A stretch of DNA of 64,000 nucleotides from Cellulophaga sp. 20_2_10 (GCF_023476645.1 NZ_JAMCOJ010000001.1:434001-498000), one strand, 5' to 3'. Shown: positions 53,190-62,660, numbered from the stretch's first letter. The notes: generated by a model not told the origin, from the sequence alone. Program-made: numbers and translations.

Positions 53190-54200
53190 TTAGTTGTGTA
53201 TTTTTCCTATTTTATCTTTTAATTGTATAGGTTCTCTTTTTCTTATAACTGTCAAAATTTCTGCAACAATTGCAATAGAAATTTCTTGCGGAGTTTCTGC
53301 TCCTATATTTAATCCGGCTGGACCGTGAATTACATCTAAAAACTCTTCTGTAACCTCTGGATAATGCTCTATAAACTCGTTTAACAATTTTTCTCTTCGT
53401 GTTGCTGGCCCCAATAAACCAAGATAAACCGGATTTGAATTTTTTAAAGCTAACAAATATTGTAAATCTTTAACGTAGCTGTGCGTCATTAATACTACTG
53501 CTGTTTGTTTATCTATAGCAGAAACATCTAAATTTTCTGGCGTGCTTACTTGTAATCTTTCTGCTCCAGGAAAATCTGTTACTTGTTTTTCTTCATTTGG
53601 TATGGTACATACCGTGACCTCCCAACCTGTTAAAGCTGCATAAGAAGTTAACTGCACCGCATCATGTTCTGCACCAACCACAAGTAATCTAAAACAAGGT
53701 TCTAAGTCTTGGTTAAATAATGGCAACTCTTCATTTTTAGTAAAACTAGTAGAAACTACCATTTTTTCATCTAAAAAAGTAAAAATAGAACCATAATTCG
53801 AGCTTTTCACATCTTTTTTCTCATAATAAGATGAAACACTAAAATTAGTTCTGTTTCTTATTGTTTTCCAAAAAGTAGCGCAAAAATTACTACTAGGCTC
53901 AAAAGGTTCTATTAAAATATATAAAATACCCTCGCAACCCAATCTATAACGTCCATCATAGGTCATTACTTTTGCAATGCTTGTTTTAAAAACCGAATCT
54001 GCTTGTCTAATTACTTCTTTTTCTACGCAACCTCCACTAACGGCACCAATAGTTTTGCCACTATCTAAAATAAGCATACGCACTCCAGGACGCCTGTAAG
54101 AAGATCCATCTAGAGCAACAACAGTAGCCAAAACAGTCCTTTTATTTTGTTCTTTTGCAACGGTAAAAGCAGTTAGTATTTTCTTTAGTTCATGCGTCAT
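53190..54200 (-). CDS. xdhC: XdhC/CoxI family cofactor insertion protein
   Basis: A 336-residue protein with N-terminal ATVVALDGSSYRRPGVRMLI, SGGCVEKEVIRQA, and a Rossmann-like C-terminal half (LLVVGAEHDAVQLTSYAALTGWEVTV, then MTHSY and GLLGPATRREKL). XdhC proteins sulfurate or deliver the molybdenum cofactor to xanthine-dehydrogenase-family enzymes. The partner here is the large subunit at 58368. Spacing to moeA is one base, so the two are coupled. Confidence 0.92.
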   Translation of the reverse strand: MTHELKKILTAFTVAKEQNKRTVLATVVALDGSSYRRPGVRMLILDSGKTIGAVSGGCVEKEVIRQADSVFKTSIAKVMTYDGRYRLGCEGILYILIEPFEPSSNFCATFWKTIRNRTNFSVSSYYEKKDVKSSNYGSIFTFLDEKMVVSTSFTKNEELPLFNQDLEPCFRLLVVGAEHDAVQLTSYAALTGWEVTVCTIPNEEKQVTDFPGAERLQVSTPENLDVSAIDKQTAVVLMTHSYVKDLQYLLALKNSNPVYLGLLGPATRREKLLNEFIEHYPEVTEEFLDVIHGPAGLNIGAETPQEISIAIVAEILTVIRKREPIQLKDKIGKIHN

Positions 54201-54201
54201 C

Positions 54202-55401
54202 TTATAAAACTCTTCTTGTTTTTACAAAAGGTATAGTATCTCCCTTTAGATAAGTATTTTGGCTTGGAGCAATTTTAATAAAGCCATCACAATTTGCAAG
54301 ACTAGTTAAATCTCCTGAACCATTTTCTTTTATTCTGTTCGCTAGTAGTTTTCCGTTTTCAACTGTGATCTTTACACGTAAAAACAATGTTAACGAGCCT
54401 TTATTTTCTATCTCTTCATTTAAAATAACCAAGTTTTCTGTTACAGGTAGTTGTAATGACTTTGCAAGCCAATCCTTAAAATAGATATGATAATTGGCAA
54501 ATGTAGATGCTGGGTTGCCAGGAAACGAAAATATAACAGTATTTGTTTTTTTATGTACACCAAACCAAAAAGGTTTCCCCGGTCGTTGCAATACTTTATG
54601 AAACACTTTTTTTACCCCCAACTCTTCTAGTACAACTGGTAAAAAATCGAACTTACCTTTACTAACGCCACCACTTAACAACAAAACGTCATTGGTTTGT
54701 AAAGCAATTTCTAAAGCCTCTTTAATAGCCTCTTTACTATCTTTTAAATGCAAAGACTCTGCTACAATATGCTCTTCTAACAAAGCAGCACATAAAGAGT
54801 TAATATTAGATTTACGTATTTGGTGCGGTAAAGGAACTTCTGTAACTTCTACCAACTCGTTACCCGTTGCTATAGTGGTTATGCTTGGTAGTTTCTTAAC
54901 CGTTACTTCTGCAGATCCCACGGCAGATAACACCCCTATTTCTGCAGCAGTAATTAGTGTATTTTTCTGTAGTACAGTTGCGCCTTTAGCCTCGTCACTA
55001 CCTTTTAAATGTATATTTTGACCTTGTGTTGGTACTTTTTGCAGTTTAGCAATACCGTTTTCTATACTAATATCCTCGTACATTACAACAACATCTGTAC
55101 TGTTTGGAACAACTGCACCTGTCATAATTTCTACACAAGATGTTTGTTCTTTTAACTCTACGGTTGGGTTACCAGCAGCAATTACGGCTTCAATCTTAAA
55201 TGAATCTTGACCATTTTTAATAGCCGAATAAGATAATGCTATACCATCTTTAGTAGCTCTATTAAATGGCGGAAAATCTCTATCAGCCTTAATATCAATA
55301 GCTAAAACTCTACCTACAGCATTTTTTAAATGCACCTGTTCTGTGCCATAATCTACAGTATGTTCTAAAACCTTGTTATATGCTTCTTTAAATGTTATCA
55401 T
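54202..55401 (-). CDS. moeA: Molybdopterin molybdenumtransferase MoeA
   Basis: A 399-residue MoeA: AVGRVLAIDIKADRDFPPFN, IMTGAVVPNSTDVVVMYED, TGNELVE, SNINSL, LLSGGVSKGKFDF, GRPGKPFWFGVHKK and SFPGNPAS are in family order. It inserts molybdenum into adenylated molybdopterin. It lies 2 bases after the moeB-like gene and 1 base before xdhC, inside the operon. MogA, its usual partner, is not in the window. Confidence 0.95.
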   Translation of the reverse strand: MITFKEAYNKVLEHTVDYGTEQVHLKNAVGRVLAIDIKADRDFPPFNRATKDGIALSYSAIKNGQDSFKIEAVIAAGNPTVELKEQTSCVEIMTGAVVPNSTDVVVMYEDISIENGIAKLQKVPTQGQNIHLKGSDEAKGATVLQKNTLITAAEIGVLSAVGSAEVTVKKLPSITTIATGNELVEVTEVPLPHQIRKSNINSLCAALLEEHIVAESLHLKDSKEAIKEALEIALQTNDVLLLSGGVSKGKFDFLPVVLEELGVKKVFHKVLQRPGKPFWFGVHKKTNTVIFSFPGNPASTFANYHIYFKDWLAKSLQLPVTENLVILNEEIENKGSLTLFLRVKITVENGKLLANRIKENGSGDLTSLANCDGFIKIAPSQNTYLKGDTIPFVKTRRVL

Positions 55402-55403
55402 TA

Positions 55404-56468
55404 TTAGTTTGCTATTTCTAAACTTCTATAAGCGTTAATTCCGCCTTCTACATTTATCACCGTAATTTCTATTTCTAAAAGCTGATTTTGAGCCATTTTA
55501 CTTCGCTTACCAGACTGACAAATAACATAAACTGTTGTTTCTTTTTCTATTTTAGAATGATGAAAACCAAGCTCTGTTAAAGGTATATGTGTAGAATTTG
55601 GAATATGATATGTATTGTACTCTTCAATAGTACGTACATCTAGCAGTTGAAAACTAGTCTTTGTATGAACTAATTCTATAAAATCTTGAATATTTATTGA
55701 TGCTCCTAATGAACAACCATTATCACCATAAGAATCTTCTAAAACTGTACGCTCTAAATTTTCTTTTACAGCGGTAAATTTTATTTTATTGTACGATTGA
55801 TGCAAGCCGTTAAACAACAGTAATTCACCCGACAACACCTCTCCAATTCCGGCTATTAACTTTACGGTTTCTAAAGCTTGTAAATTACCAATAATTCCAG
55901 GAACTACACCTAAAACACCATTGTCGTTACAATTAGGTATTTCATTGGCAGAAGGCATATTAGGAAACAAACAGCGGTACGTTGGTCCGCCTTTGTAATT
56001 AAAAACACTTAACTGACCTTCAAAACCTTGTATTGCCCCAGAAACAAATGGTTTCTTTAAAATAACGCAAGCATCATTAACCAAATATCTGGTTGCAAAA
56101 TTATCTGATGCATCTACAACAACATCAAAACCAGAAACAATATCTAACACATTTTCTTTAGTTAAAAATGTATTGTATTGCTTAAAAACAGTAGTACTAT
56201 TCTGTGCTTTTAATTTCTGTACGGCAGTTGCCAATTTAGAGGCACCAACCTCAGCCTCTGTATACAACACCTGACGCTGTAAATTGGTAATATCTATAGT
56301 ATCTGCTTCTACCAACCCTAAAGTACCAACACCCATTGCATTTAGGTATTGCAATACAGGAATACCTAAACCACCAACACCAATAACCAAAACTTTTGCT
56401 TTAGAAAGTTTTTCTTGTGCTGCTAAACCAAACTCTTTTAAAACGGTTTGTCTTACGTACCTCATCAT
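55404..56468 (-). CDS. moeB: MoeB/ThiF-type adenylyltransferase with rhodanese domain
   Basis: A 354-residue protein. The N-terminal ~250 residues are an E1-like ATP-binding domain (VIGVGGLGIPVLQYLNAMGV, VVDASDNFATRYLVND), and the last ~95 a rhodanese domain with active-site cysteine in YVICQSGKRSK. It adenylates the MoaD C-terminus and, through rhodanese, may supply sulfur to it. MoaD with a GG end is encoded at 58120 in the same operon. A ThiF role is possible, but the context favours MoeB. Confidence 0.9.
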   Translation of the reverse strand: MMRYVRQTVLKEFGLAAQEKLSKAKVLVIGVGGLGIPVLQYLNAMGVGTLGLVEADTIDITNLQRQVLYTEAEVGASKLATAVQKLKAQNSTTVFKQYNTFLTKENVLDIVSGFDVVVDASDNFATRYLVNDACVILKKPFVSGAIQGFEGQLSVFNYKGGPTYRCLFPNMPSANEIPNCNDNGVLGVVPGIIGNLQALETVKLIAGIGEVLSGELLLFNGLHQSYNKIKFTAVKENLERTVLEDSYGDNGCSLGASINIQDFIELVHTKTSFQLLDVRTIEEYNTYHIPNSTHIPLTELGFHHSKIEKETTVYVICQSGKRSKMAQNQLLEIEITVINVEGGINAYRSLEIAN

Positions 56469-56490
56469 ATAATTGTATTCTACTTTGCTG

Positions 56491-57081
56491 TTATTGTTTT
56501 ATCTTTTGTATTGCTTCCTCGTACTCTTTAACAGAATTAGCATTAAGTAATACTTTATCTTGTTCTGGATATACTAATTTAACATCAGAATTAATTAAAA
56601 ATTTACGTGGACAACTACCATTTCCTGCGTTTAAATATGCTAAAGATTGTTGTAATGCTTCTGGCTCCCAAATAGCACATAGTGGCTCTGGTAATTCACT
56701 ATCACTAGTTGCAAAAGCAGTTGCCAATTTAGTATTATCTCTTTCTGCTATTAATTGCTGTAGAGCGGCTTTATCCAATAATGGTAAATCGCAGGCTACA
56801 ACCAACCAAGCAACATTAGGATTATGATTGTACGCACTTAGTAAACCATTGTATGGGCCTCTAAATTTGTTTTCATCTACAATAACATTTACCTCCTTAG
56901 AAAATTCTTTTTTTTGGTCTTCTCTTATGCTGTAAAAAGTAGAATTACATACTTCTCCTAATAAATTATATAAATAATCTCTCTGCGGAATATTGTGGTA
57001 TGTTATGGCTCCCTTATCTGTACCCATTCTAGTACTTTTTCCACCAGCTAAAACCAATCCATATAGTTCTGTTTCTTTCAA
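56491..57081 (-). CDS. mobA: Molybdenum cofactor guanylyltransferase MobA
   Basis: A 196-residue nucleotidyltransferase with GLVLAGGKSTRMGTDKGAI at the start and VACDLPLLDKAALQQLI in the centre, the MobA signatures. It joins GMP to molybdopterin, as used by DMSO-reductase-family enzymes. The operon also encodes a MocA-like protein, and the only molybdoenzyme here belongs to the CMP-using hydroxylase family. It lies between moaA and moeB. Confidence 0.88.
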   Translation of the reverse strand: MKETELYGLVLAGGKSTRMGTDKGAITYHNIPQRDYLYNLLGEVCNSTFYSIREDQKKEFSKEVNVIVDENKFRGPYNGLLSAYNHNPNVAWLVVACDLPLLDKAALQQLIAERDNTKLATAFATSDSELPEPLCAIWEPEALQQSLAYLNAGNGSCPRKFLINSDVKLVYPEQDKVLLNANSVKEYEEAIQKIKQ

Positions 57082-57111
57082 AATAAAATAGTTTTTTAAT
57101 TTGTAGCAGGT

Positions 57112-58095
57112 TTACCCACCAATAGACGTCATAGAATTACTAAAAACACCATCATATTTCTTCTGAGCTTCAAAACCTGTTTTTGCTCTACTGCCCACAG
57201 CTTTTAAAATTTGTTCCTTAACAGCTTCATCAGAATTACCTTCTCTTAAAATAGCTCTTAAATTATCACTAGGTTTAGCGTATAGACACGTAATTATATC
57301 TCCAGTAGCAGAAATACGCAGTCGATTACAAGAACCACAAAACGTTCTACTAAAAGATGGTATTAAACCAAATGTACTTTTATGGCCTTTAATTTTATAG
57401 TTGATAGAAGTTGATGTAGCAGGCGACTCTAACTTTTCTATCTCTGGAAAAGCTGTTTTAATATGATTAAATATGCTTTTATAATCCCATTTTATGGTTG
57501 AAAATTCCTTAGAACCACCATTAAACGGCATTTCTTCTAAAAACCGAATAGAAACATTGTAATGCTTCATAAGTTCTAAAATAGGAATAATATCCTCTGT
57601 GTTTTGTCCGTCTAAGGCAATAAAATTTATACGAACATTAAAACCTTCAGAAATTAACTTAATTAGATTACTGTACACAGTATCATACGTATCTCTACGC
57701 GTTATTTTATTAAATGTCTCTTTGGTAATAGCATCTAAGCTTACGTTTATATTGGTGATCCCAAGTTCTTTTAACTCGGCAATATGCGGACCAATTAATG
57801 TAGCATTTGTAGTTATAGAAATATCATCTAAACCATCTAAAGAAGCTAATCTACGTAGCAAAACCATTAAATCTTTACGTACAAAAGGTTCACCACCCGT
57901 AATTCTTATCTTATCTATACCTTGAGAAACTACTATTTCGCTAAGTTTCAGCAATTCTTCAATCGTAAAAAGCTTATCGTTTTTTGCAAAGTCTATCCCC
58001 TCAGACGGCATACAGTAGTTGCAACGTAAATTGCATCTATCTGTAACAGCTAGGCGTAAGTAATTTATTTTTCTATTATGATTGTCTATCAGCAT
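57112..58095 (-). CDS. moaA: GTP 3',8-cyclase MoaA
   Basis: A 327-residue radical SAM enzyme: CNLRCNYC (4Fe-4S with SAM), ITGGEPFVRKDL, and the C-terminal second cluster region FCGSCNRLRISATGDIITC. The C-terminal GG end typical of MoaA is present (MTSIGG). It makes the pyranopterin precursor with MoaC, but moaC is not in this operon. It follows moaD by 24 bases. Confidence 0.95.
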   Translation of the reverse strand: MLIDNHNRKINYLRLAVTDRCNLRCNYCMPSEGIDFAKNDKLFTIEELLKLSEIVVSQGIDKIRITGGEPFVRKDLMVLLRRLASLDGLDDISITTNATLIGPHIAELKELGITNINVSLDAITKETFNKITRRDTYDTVYSNLIKLISEGFNVRINFIALDGQNTEDIIPILELMKHYNVSIRFLEEMPFNGGSKEFSTIKWDYKSIFNHIKTAFPEIEKLESPATSTSINYKIKGHKSTFGLIPSFSRTFCGSCNRLRISATGDIITCLYAKPSDNLRAILREGNSDEAVKEQILKAVGSRAKTGFEAQKKYDGVFSNSMTSIGG

Positions 58096-58119
58096 TATTC
58101 TCTTTCGTTTGTCAAAATA

Positions 58120-58365
58120 TTATCCACCACTAACTGGTGGTATTAAAGCAACCTCATCTGTCTCTTTAAGTGTAACGCTATGTTCCGCATAAGCACTATT
58201 TACTGCAATAGCTAAAGATGATAGCTTCTTTAAATCTGGATATTTTTCTTGTAAGTAGGTGTGTAAATCTCCTACTGTTTTTTGTGTATTGGTTGTAAAG
58301 TTAGAAACATCTAAGATACTAGAACCAATAATATCTTTGGTTACTCCAAATAATAAAACTTTCAT
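58120..58365 (-). CDS. moaD: Molybdopterin synthase small subunit MoaD
   Basis: An 81-residue ubiquitin-like protein ending in VALIPPVSGG, whose terminal GG becomes the thiocarboxylate that donates sulfur in molybdopterin synthesis. It works with MoaE, which is not encoded in the window. It lies 2 bases after the hydroxylase large subunit gene, so translation is probably coupled. Confidence 0.93.
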   Translation of the reverse strand: MKVLLFGVTKDIIGSSILDVSNFTTNTQKTVGDLHTYLQEKYPDLKKLSSLAIAVNSAYAEHSVTLKETDEVALIPPVSGG

Positions 58366-58367
58366 AA

Positions 58368-60533
58368 TTAACCTATTATCTCTTTATTCTGCACTCGCAA
58401 ATGCTCTGGGTTTTTAGTAAAGGGTTGTTGTGTAAACCTATGTCCGGTTACAGCTTTTAACGCATTTGCTACAGCTGCACCTGCTGGCGGTAATGTTGGC
58501 TCTCCTAAGCCTGTCGGCGCTAGAGTATTTTCTACAAAATGAGTTTCTACTACTGGAGCTTCTTTCATTCTTATTAGCCTATAGGTATCAAAGTTTTTAG
58601 ATGATGGCACACCCTTATTAAAAGCAAAATCGCCATACATAGCATGACCTATACCATCTATAACTCCACCTTGAGCTTGGTTCTCTGCTCCTATTGGGTT
58701 TACTACAATACCACAATCTATTACACAAGTAACTTTTTTAACTACAGGTAAGCCATTTACAACTTCTACGTCTGCAACCTCAGCAACGTGAGAGTTATGA
58801 CAATAATACGCAGAAAAACCTTGGTATATAGTATCTGGAGTTTTCCCCCAATTAGATTTCTCTACAGCTAGCTTTATAACATTCCCTAGTCTTTCTGGAG
58901 AATACTGTATTTCTTCATCTGTGGTACCTTTTACTTTTTGTAATAGATCTAGTCTCATTTGTACACGATCTACTTTTAACTCATCTGCAAGTTCATCAAA
59001 GAAGCTTTGCTCAGCAAAAGCCAAAAAGTTTGTATACGGTGCACGCCAAGCACCAGTTGTAATTTTACTTTGGTAATTAGCAGCATCAACTTTATAATTA
59101 GCTATAGCACCTGCCGGAAAAAAGTTAGGAATTAGCCCATACATATTACCATTTACTGCCGCCTCTCTTAAATGATAACCCGTTATCTCTCCATTTTTTA
59201 TAGAGGCCTTTATTTTATATTTAGATGCTGGTCTGTATATACCAGCCGTCATATCATCTTCTCTAGAGTACACAACCTTTATTGGCTTTTTAGCTAAGTT
59301 AGCTATGCTTGCTGCCTCTATAGCAAAATCACCATACAAACGTCTACCAAAGCCACCCCCCATACGTGTCATCTCTAAATGTACCTCTTCTTCATTTCTC
59401 CCTAAATTACTTGCTATAACTTTAGCTGTACGTTGTGGCGTTTGTATAGGACCTACTAAATGAATTTTATCTGCTGTTACATTGGCATAGAAGTTCATAG
59501 GCTCCATACAATTGTGTGGCAAAAAAGGCGCTTCGTATGTGCGCTCTAATATTTTATCTGCTTCTGCAAATGCTATAGCTACATTACCATCTTCTCGTAA
59601 TACCTTAGCTTCTTTATCTTGTAATAAATCCTTAAGTATTTTATCGTGGTCTTCTGTACTCTCTAATTCCGTATCAGTTTTCCATTCTGCTTTAATAGTC
59701 TTCTTAGCTTTAAAAGCAGACCAAGTATCTTTTGCTAAAACAGCAATTTTATTATCAAACTCAATAACATCTATAACGTTATTAGATGCTTTGGCCTCAG
59801 AAGCATCAAAAGAAACTAGTATTTTACCAAAAGCAGGCGGACGAACAACTGCCGCGTACACCATACCTTCTGCCTTATAATCTAAACCAAACAAAGGTTT
59901 ACCTGTTATAATTTTATCTATATCTACATTTACCGCATCTGTACCAATTATAGTAAAGTCTTTTGGATCTTTTACAGTAACATTCTCTGGTACTTCTAAT
60001 GCCGCAGCTTCTGTTACAACTTCTCCGTAACCTAATGTCTCTCCTTTAGCATTGGTGATTACACCTTCTTTTGTTTTACAACTAGAAGCGTCTACTCCCC
60101 AACGAGCTGCTGCTGCATTTACTAACATTTGGCGAGCTGTGGCCCCTGTTTGCCTCAGAGGTTCCCAACCTAAGCGTATAGACTGACTACCACCTGCTAC
60201 TTGTCTTTGAAAATGTACAGTATCTAAATCTCCTTGTACAACGTTTACATTGCTCCAAGCTACATCTAACTCCTCTGCTATTAACATTGGCATAGCGGTT
60301 TTTACACCTTGGCCTATCTCTGGATTTGGAGAAAATATGGTTACTGCTCCGTTTTCTGCTATCTTAATGTATGCATTAAAATCTTTGTAATCTAAATCTG
60401 CTAAATCTACAGGTGCTTTTGCATTGGGTTTGCAAGAGTTAAAAAGATTAAAGCCAATTAATAATCCGCCACTTGCTAAAGACGACGTTCTTATAAAATT
60501 TCTTCTACTGAATGTTATTTTTGAGTCTGACAT
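58368..60533 (-). CDS. Molybdenum hydroxylase large subunit, IorB-like, Tat-exported
   Basis: A 721-residue xanthine-dehydrogenase-family subunit with a Tat signal (SRRNFI, RR at 10-11; then a hydrophobic stretch ending LFNSC). It resembles isoquinoline 1-oxidoreductase beta subunits: the molybdenum domain carries MTRMGGGFGRRLYGDF, TGAWRAPYTN and the conserved glutamate E678 in GLGEPTLPPAGAA. It hydroxylates an aromatic or aldehyde substrate in the periplasm with water, using the partner 2Fe-2S protein. No FAD subunit is encoded, as in IorAB-type enzymes that feed electrons to a cytochrome. The substrate is unknown. Confidence 0.92.
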   Translation of the reverse strand: MSDSKITFSRRNFIRTSSLASGGLLIGFNLFNSCKPNAKAPVDLADLDYKDFNAYIKIAENGAVTIFSPNPEIGQGVKTAMPMLIAEELDVAWSNVNVVQGDLDTVHFQRQVAGGSQSIRLGWEPLRQTGATARQMLVNAAAARWGVDASSCKTKEGVITNAKGETLGYGEVVTEAAALEVPENVTVKDPKDFTIIGTDAVNVDIDKIITGKPLFGLDYKAEGMVYAAVVRPPAFGKILVSFDASEAKASNNVIDVIEFDNKIAVLAKDTWSAFKAKKTIKAEWKTDTELESTEDHDKILKDLLQDKEAKVLREDGNVAIAFAEADKILERTYEAPFLPHNCMEPMNFYANVTADKIHLVGPIQTPQRTAKVIASNLGRNEEEVHLEMTRMGGGFGRRLYGDFAIEAASIANLAKKPIKVVYSREDDMTAGIYRPASKYKIKASIKNGEITGYHLREAAVNGNMYGLIPNFFPAGAIANYKVDAANYQSKITTGAWRAPYTNFLAFAEQSFFDELADELKVDRVQMRLDLLQKVKGTTDEEIQYSPERLGNVIKLAVEKSNWGKTPDTIYQGFSAYYCHNSHVAEVADVEVVNGLPVVKKVTCVIDCGIVVNPIGAENQAQGGVIDGIGHAMYGDFAFNKGVPSSKNFDTYRLIRMKEAPVVETHFVENTLAPTGLGEPTLPPAGAAVANALKAVTGHRFTQQPFTKNPEHLRVQNKEIIG

Positions 60534-60557
60534 AGTTGTTGCTTTTAAATATATTAA

Positions 60558-61019
60558 TTAGACTAATTTATTTGCAGCAACTTCTACTGCTTTATGTATT
60601 CTATTGTAAGCCGCACATCTGCATATATTACCGTGCATTGCATTTTTTATTTCTTCTGATGACGGACTAGCATTTTTTGCTAAAAAAGCAGAAGCTGTCA
60701 TTATTTGTCCAGCTTGGCAATAACCACATTGTGGCACATCTACTTCTTTCCAAGCTTCTTGCACAGGATGTGTACCATCTGTAGACAAACCCTCTATGGT
60801 AGTAACCTCCTTATCTGCAATAACACTTATTGGCGTAGAACAGCTGCGCATTGCTGTGCCGTTTATATGCACTGTGCACGCACCACATTGCCCAATACCA
60901 CAACCAAACTTAGTGCCTACTAAATCTAATTGATCTCTTAACACCCACAATAAAGGTGTTTCTTCGCTAACATCTACTGTTTGTTCTTTTCCGTTTATTT
61001 TAATGGTGTAAGTTGGCAT
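60558..61019 (-). CDS. 2Fe-2S subunit of molybdenum hydroxylase, IorA-like
   Basis: A 153-residue protein with two clusters: a plant-type ferredoxin set C40, C45, C48, C60 (CGIGQCGACTVHINGT) and the helical set C98, C101, C133, C135 (CGYCQ, CRC). It is the electron-transfer partner of the large subunit, 24 bases downstream. It has no signal peptide, so it probably travels with the Tat-exported large subunit. First gene of the nine-gene operon. Confidence 0.94.
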   Translation of the reverse strand: MPTYTIKINGKEQTVDVSEETPLLWVLRDQLDLVGTKFGCGIGQCGACTVHINGTAMRSCSTPISVIADKEVTTIEGLSTDGTHPVQEAWKEVDVPQCGYCQAGQIMTASAFLAKNASPSSEEIKNAMHGNICRCAAYNRIHKAVEVAANKLV

Positions 61020-61106
61020 ATTTTTTGATTTTAGATTGATTCACACAAAACCTATAATTAAGCAATGACAATTTACCAAAAAAATCACAATCAAATAGCA
61101 CAATAT

Positions 61107-61118
61107 TAGCATATGCTA
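61107..61118. promoter_or_regulatory. 12-base palindrome between divergent genes
   Basis: TAGCATATGCTA is perfectly symmetric and lies in the 213-base gap between the molybdenum operon and the vWA lipoprotein gene. It could be a binding site for a regulator of either gene, but there is no direct support. Confidence 0.3.
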
Positions 61119-61181
61119 GATGTATAGACGCTTAAAACAAAACCTTAACATTTTTTAACAGCATTAACAACAGTAGACCTA

Positions 61182-61189
61182 TAATTTTG
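61182..61189 (+). promoter_or_regulatory. -7 element of the vWA lipoprotein gene
   Basis: TAATTTTG matches TAnnTTTG; the leader to the ATG at 61233 is about 40 bases. Confidence 0.55.
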
Positions 61190-61232
61190 TACGTTTACAA
61201 CCGTTAACACTAATGAACATAAATTATTATAT

Positions 61233-62324
61233 ATGAAACTGAATTGGAAGATTTTTTCTCTTTTTTGCCTAACACTTTTATTTATTTCTTGCGGAAATGC
61301 AGATGATGACGTAAAGTTTAATTTTAACGATAAGGGCGAATTAGGAAAAGGAAAAACAGTAGATGATTGCCTTGGCTTTGGAGAGAATGACCTAATATTA
61401 TCTATACAAGAACAATACACTGCTAAACCAGCTAAAGTATCTATCTTTTTTAAAGTATCTGATGCTAACGGCAACCCAGTATCGGGATTACGACCTGAAG
61501 ACTTTACAATATACGAACAAGGTAGAAATGACGAATGCTTTAATAAAATATCTACGTCAGAGTCGTCTGCAAAAATATCTCCTAATGAAAAGATATTTAA
61601 CAACAGTACGCTGCTTGTATTAGATTTAAGCAAAAGTGTTTTAGATAGTAGTTTAGATGAATTAAAATCTGCATCTATTAGTTTTGTAAATAATGTAATG
61701 CCAGAAATAGGTAAAGAATCTTTTACAATGAGTATTCTTTGGTTCGATGGTGAAAATAAATTACACGAACTAACACCATTAACTTCTTCTAGAGAAGATT
61801 TAGTTAGCGCTATTGAAGGTATTACATCTACTATTAGTTCTGATGCTTCTACAGATTTATACGGAGCTGTAATAAAGTCTACGGATTTAGCTAGTGAATT
61901 ATTAAAAGACAATAGCAGTCAAGATGTTATTGGTGCATCATCTGTAGTATTGTTTACAGATGGTACAGACCAAGCATCTAGATACACTAAAGCTGCTGCC
62001 TTAAAAAAGGTGACCGAAGCAGATCCTAATATATCTTTCTTTACTATTGGTTTAGGTAGTGAAATTGATACTGAAATTTTAAAAGAACTTGGTAAAACAT
62101 TTAGCGTTTTTGCTAGCAACAAAGAAGAATTAGAAACTACGTTTAATGAGATTTCTTCTAAAATATCTGAAAGAGCAAATAGTTTTTATTTATTTGAATA
62201 CTGTACCCCTAAAAGAGATGGTAGTGGAACTAGTAATTTGGTAATACAAGTTAAAAACCAAAGCAGAGAAGGCGCTGTGCAAACTAAATTTAGTGCAGAC
62301 GGTTTTACTGGTGGTTGCGAATAA
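61233..62324 (+). CDS. von Willebrand factor A domain lipoprotein
   Basis: A 363-residue lipoprotein (FISC, C20). Residues ~60-105 form a beta-rich domain (VSIFFKVSDANGNPVSGL, PEDFTIYEQG), like a VWFA-adjacent Ig-like module. A vWA domain follows with an intact MIDAS site, DLSKS (D131, S133, S135), then STDLYGAVIKS and VLFTDGTDQAS. It probably binds a protein ligand through a metal ion at the cell surface. The 255-residue antisense frame at 61145-61912 is a shadow and not a gene. A terminator follows. Confidence 0.88.
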   Translation: MKLNWKIFSLFCLTLLFISCGNADDDVKFNFNDKGELGKGKTVDDCLGFGENDLILSIQEQYTAKPAKVSIFFKVSDANGNPVSGLRPEDFTIYEQGRNDECFNKISTSESSAKISPNEKIFNNSTLLVLDLSKSVLDSSLDELKSASISFVNNVMPEIGKESFTMSILWFDGENKLHELTPLTSSREDLVSAIEGITSTISSDASTDLYGAVIKSTDLASELLKDNSSQDVIGASSVVLFTDGTDQASRYTKAAALKKVTEADPNISFFTIGLGSEIDTEILKELGKTFSVFASNKEELETTFNEISSKISERANSFYLFEYCTPKRDGSGTSNLVIQVKNQSREGAVQTKFSADGFTGGCE

Positions 62325-62344
62325 AATATAAAATACATCTTACT

Positions 62345-62378
62345 AAAAAGAGCTTCTAATAAGAAGCTCTTTTTTTAT
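62345..62378 (+). terminator. Terminator after the vWA lipoprotein gene
   Basis: AAAGAGCTTCT / AGAAGCTCTTT arms with a short loop and seven T. Confidence 0.85.
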
Positions 62379-62491
62379 GTGCAAAAAGTAGGGTTTTCCT
62401 AGCTATAGTTGTTATACTAACATACCAAGCAATTAAGATTTATATCTAAATACAATTGCAAACCAAGAACTAACACTATAACATATTTAAA

Positions 62492-62659
62492 ATGGAAATC
62501 TTAAAAGAAATTATTGACGAAAGTGCCATTGGCAACAAACCAGTTATTTACAAAGCATTTGTAATAAGTGTCTTTATTAGTATTGTATTAATTAGTATTA
62601 CAATGCTAACCGCTATACTTAGAAATCCACAACAAGTAATTACAGGTTTTGGATATTAA
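62492..62659 (+). CDS. Small single-helix membrane protein (55 residues)
   Basis: ATG at 62492 opens a 55-codon frame: MEILKEIIDESAIGNKPVIY, then KAFVISVFISIVLISITMLT and AILRNPQQVITGFGY, TAA at 62657. One clear membrane helix occupies about residues 21-42, with an acidic N-terminal side and a short polar C-terminal tail. Codon use looks coding. It ends one base before the convergent M14 gene. No family recognised. It has no SD-like sequence, as usual here. Confidence 0.6.
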   Translation: MEILKEIIDESAIGNKPVIYKAFVISVFISIVLISITMLTAILRNPQQVITGFGY

Positions 62660-62660
62660 C

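Noticed and set aside
56417-56827. 136-residue plus-strand frame
   Set aside because: Antisense to mobA and the start of moeB; both have intact motifs and operon spacing.
61145-61912. 255-residue open frame on the minus strand
   Set aside because: It is fully antisense to the vWA lipoprotein gene, which has a lipobox, a MIDAS motif, a promoter and a terminator. The antisense protein has a low-complexity S/L/K composition and no motif.
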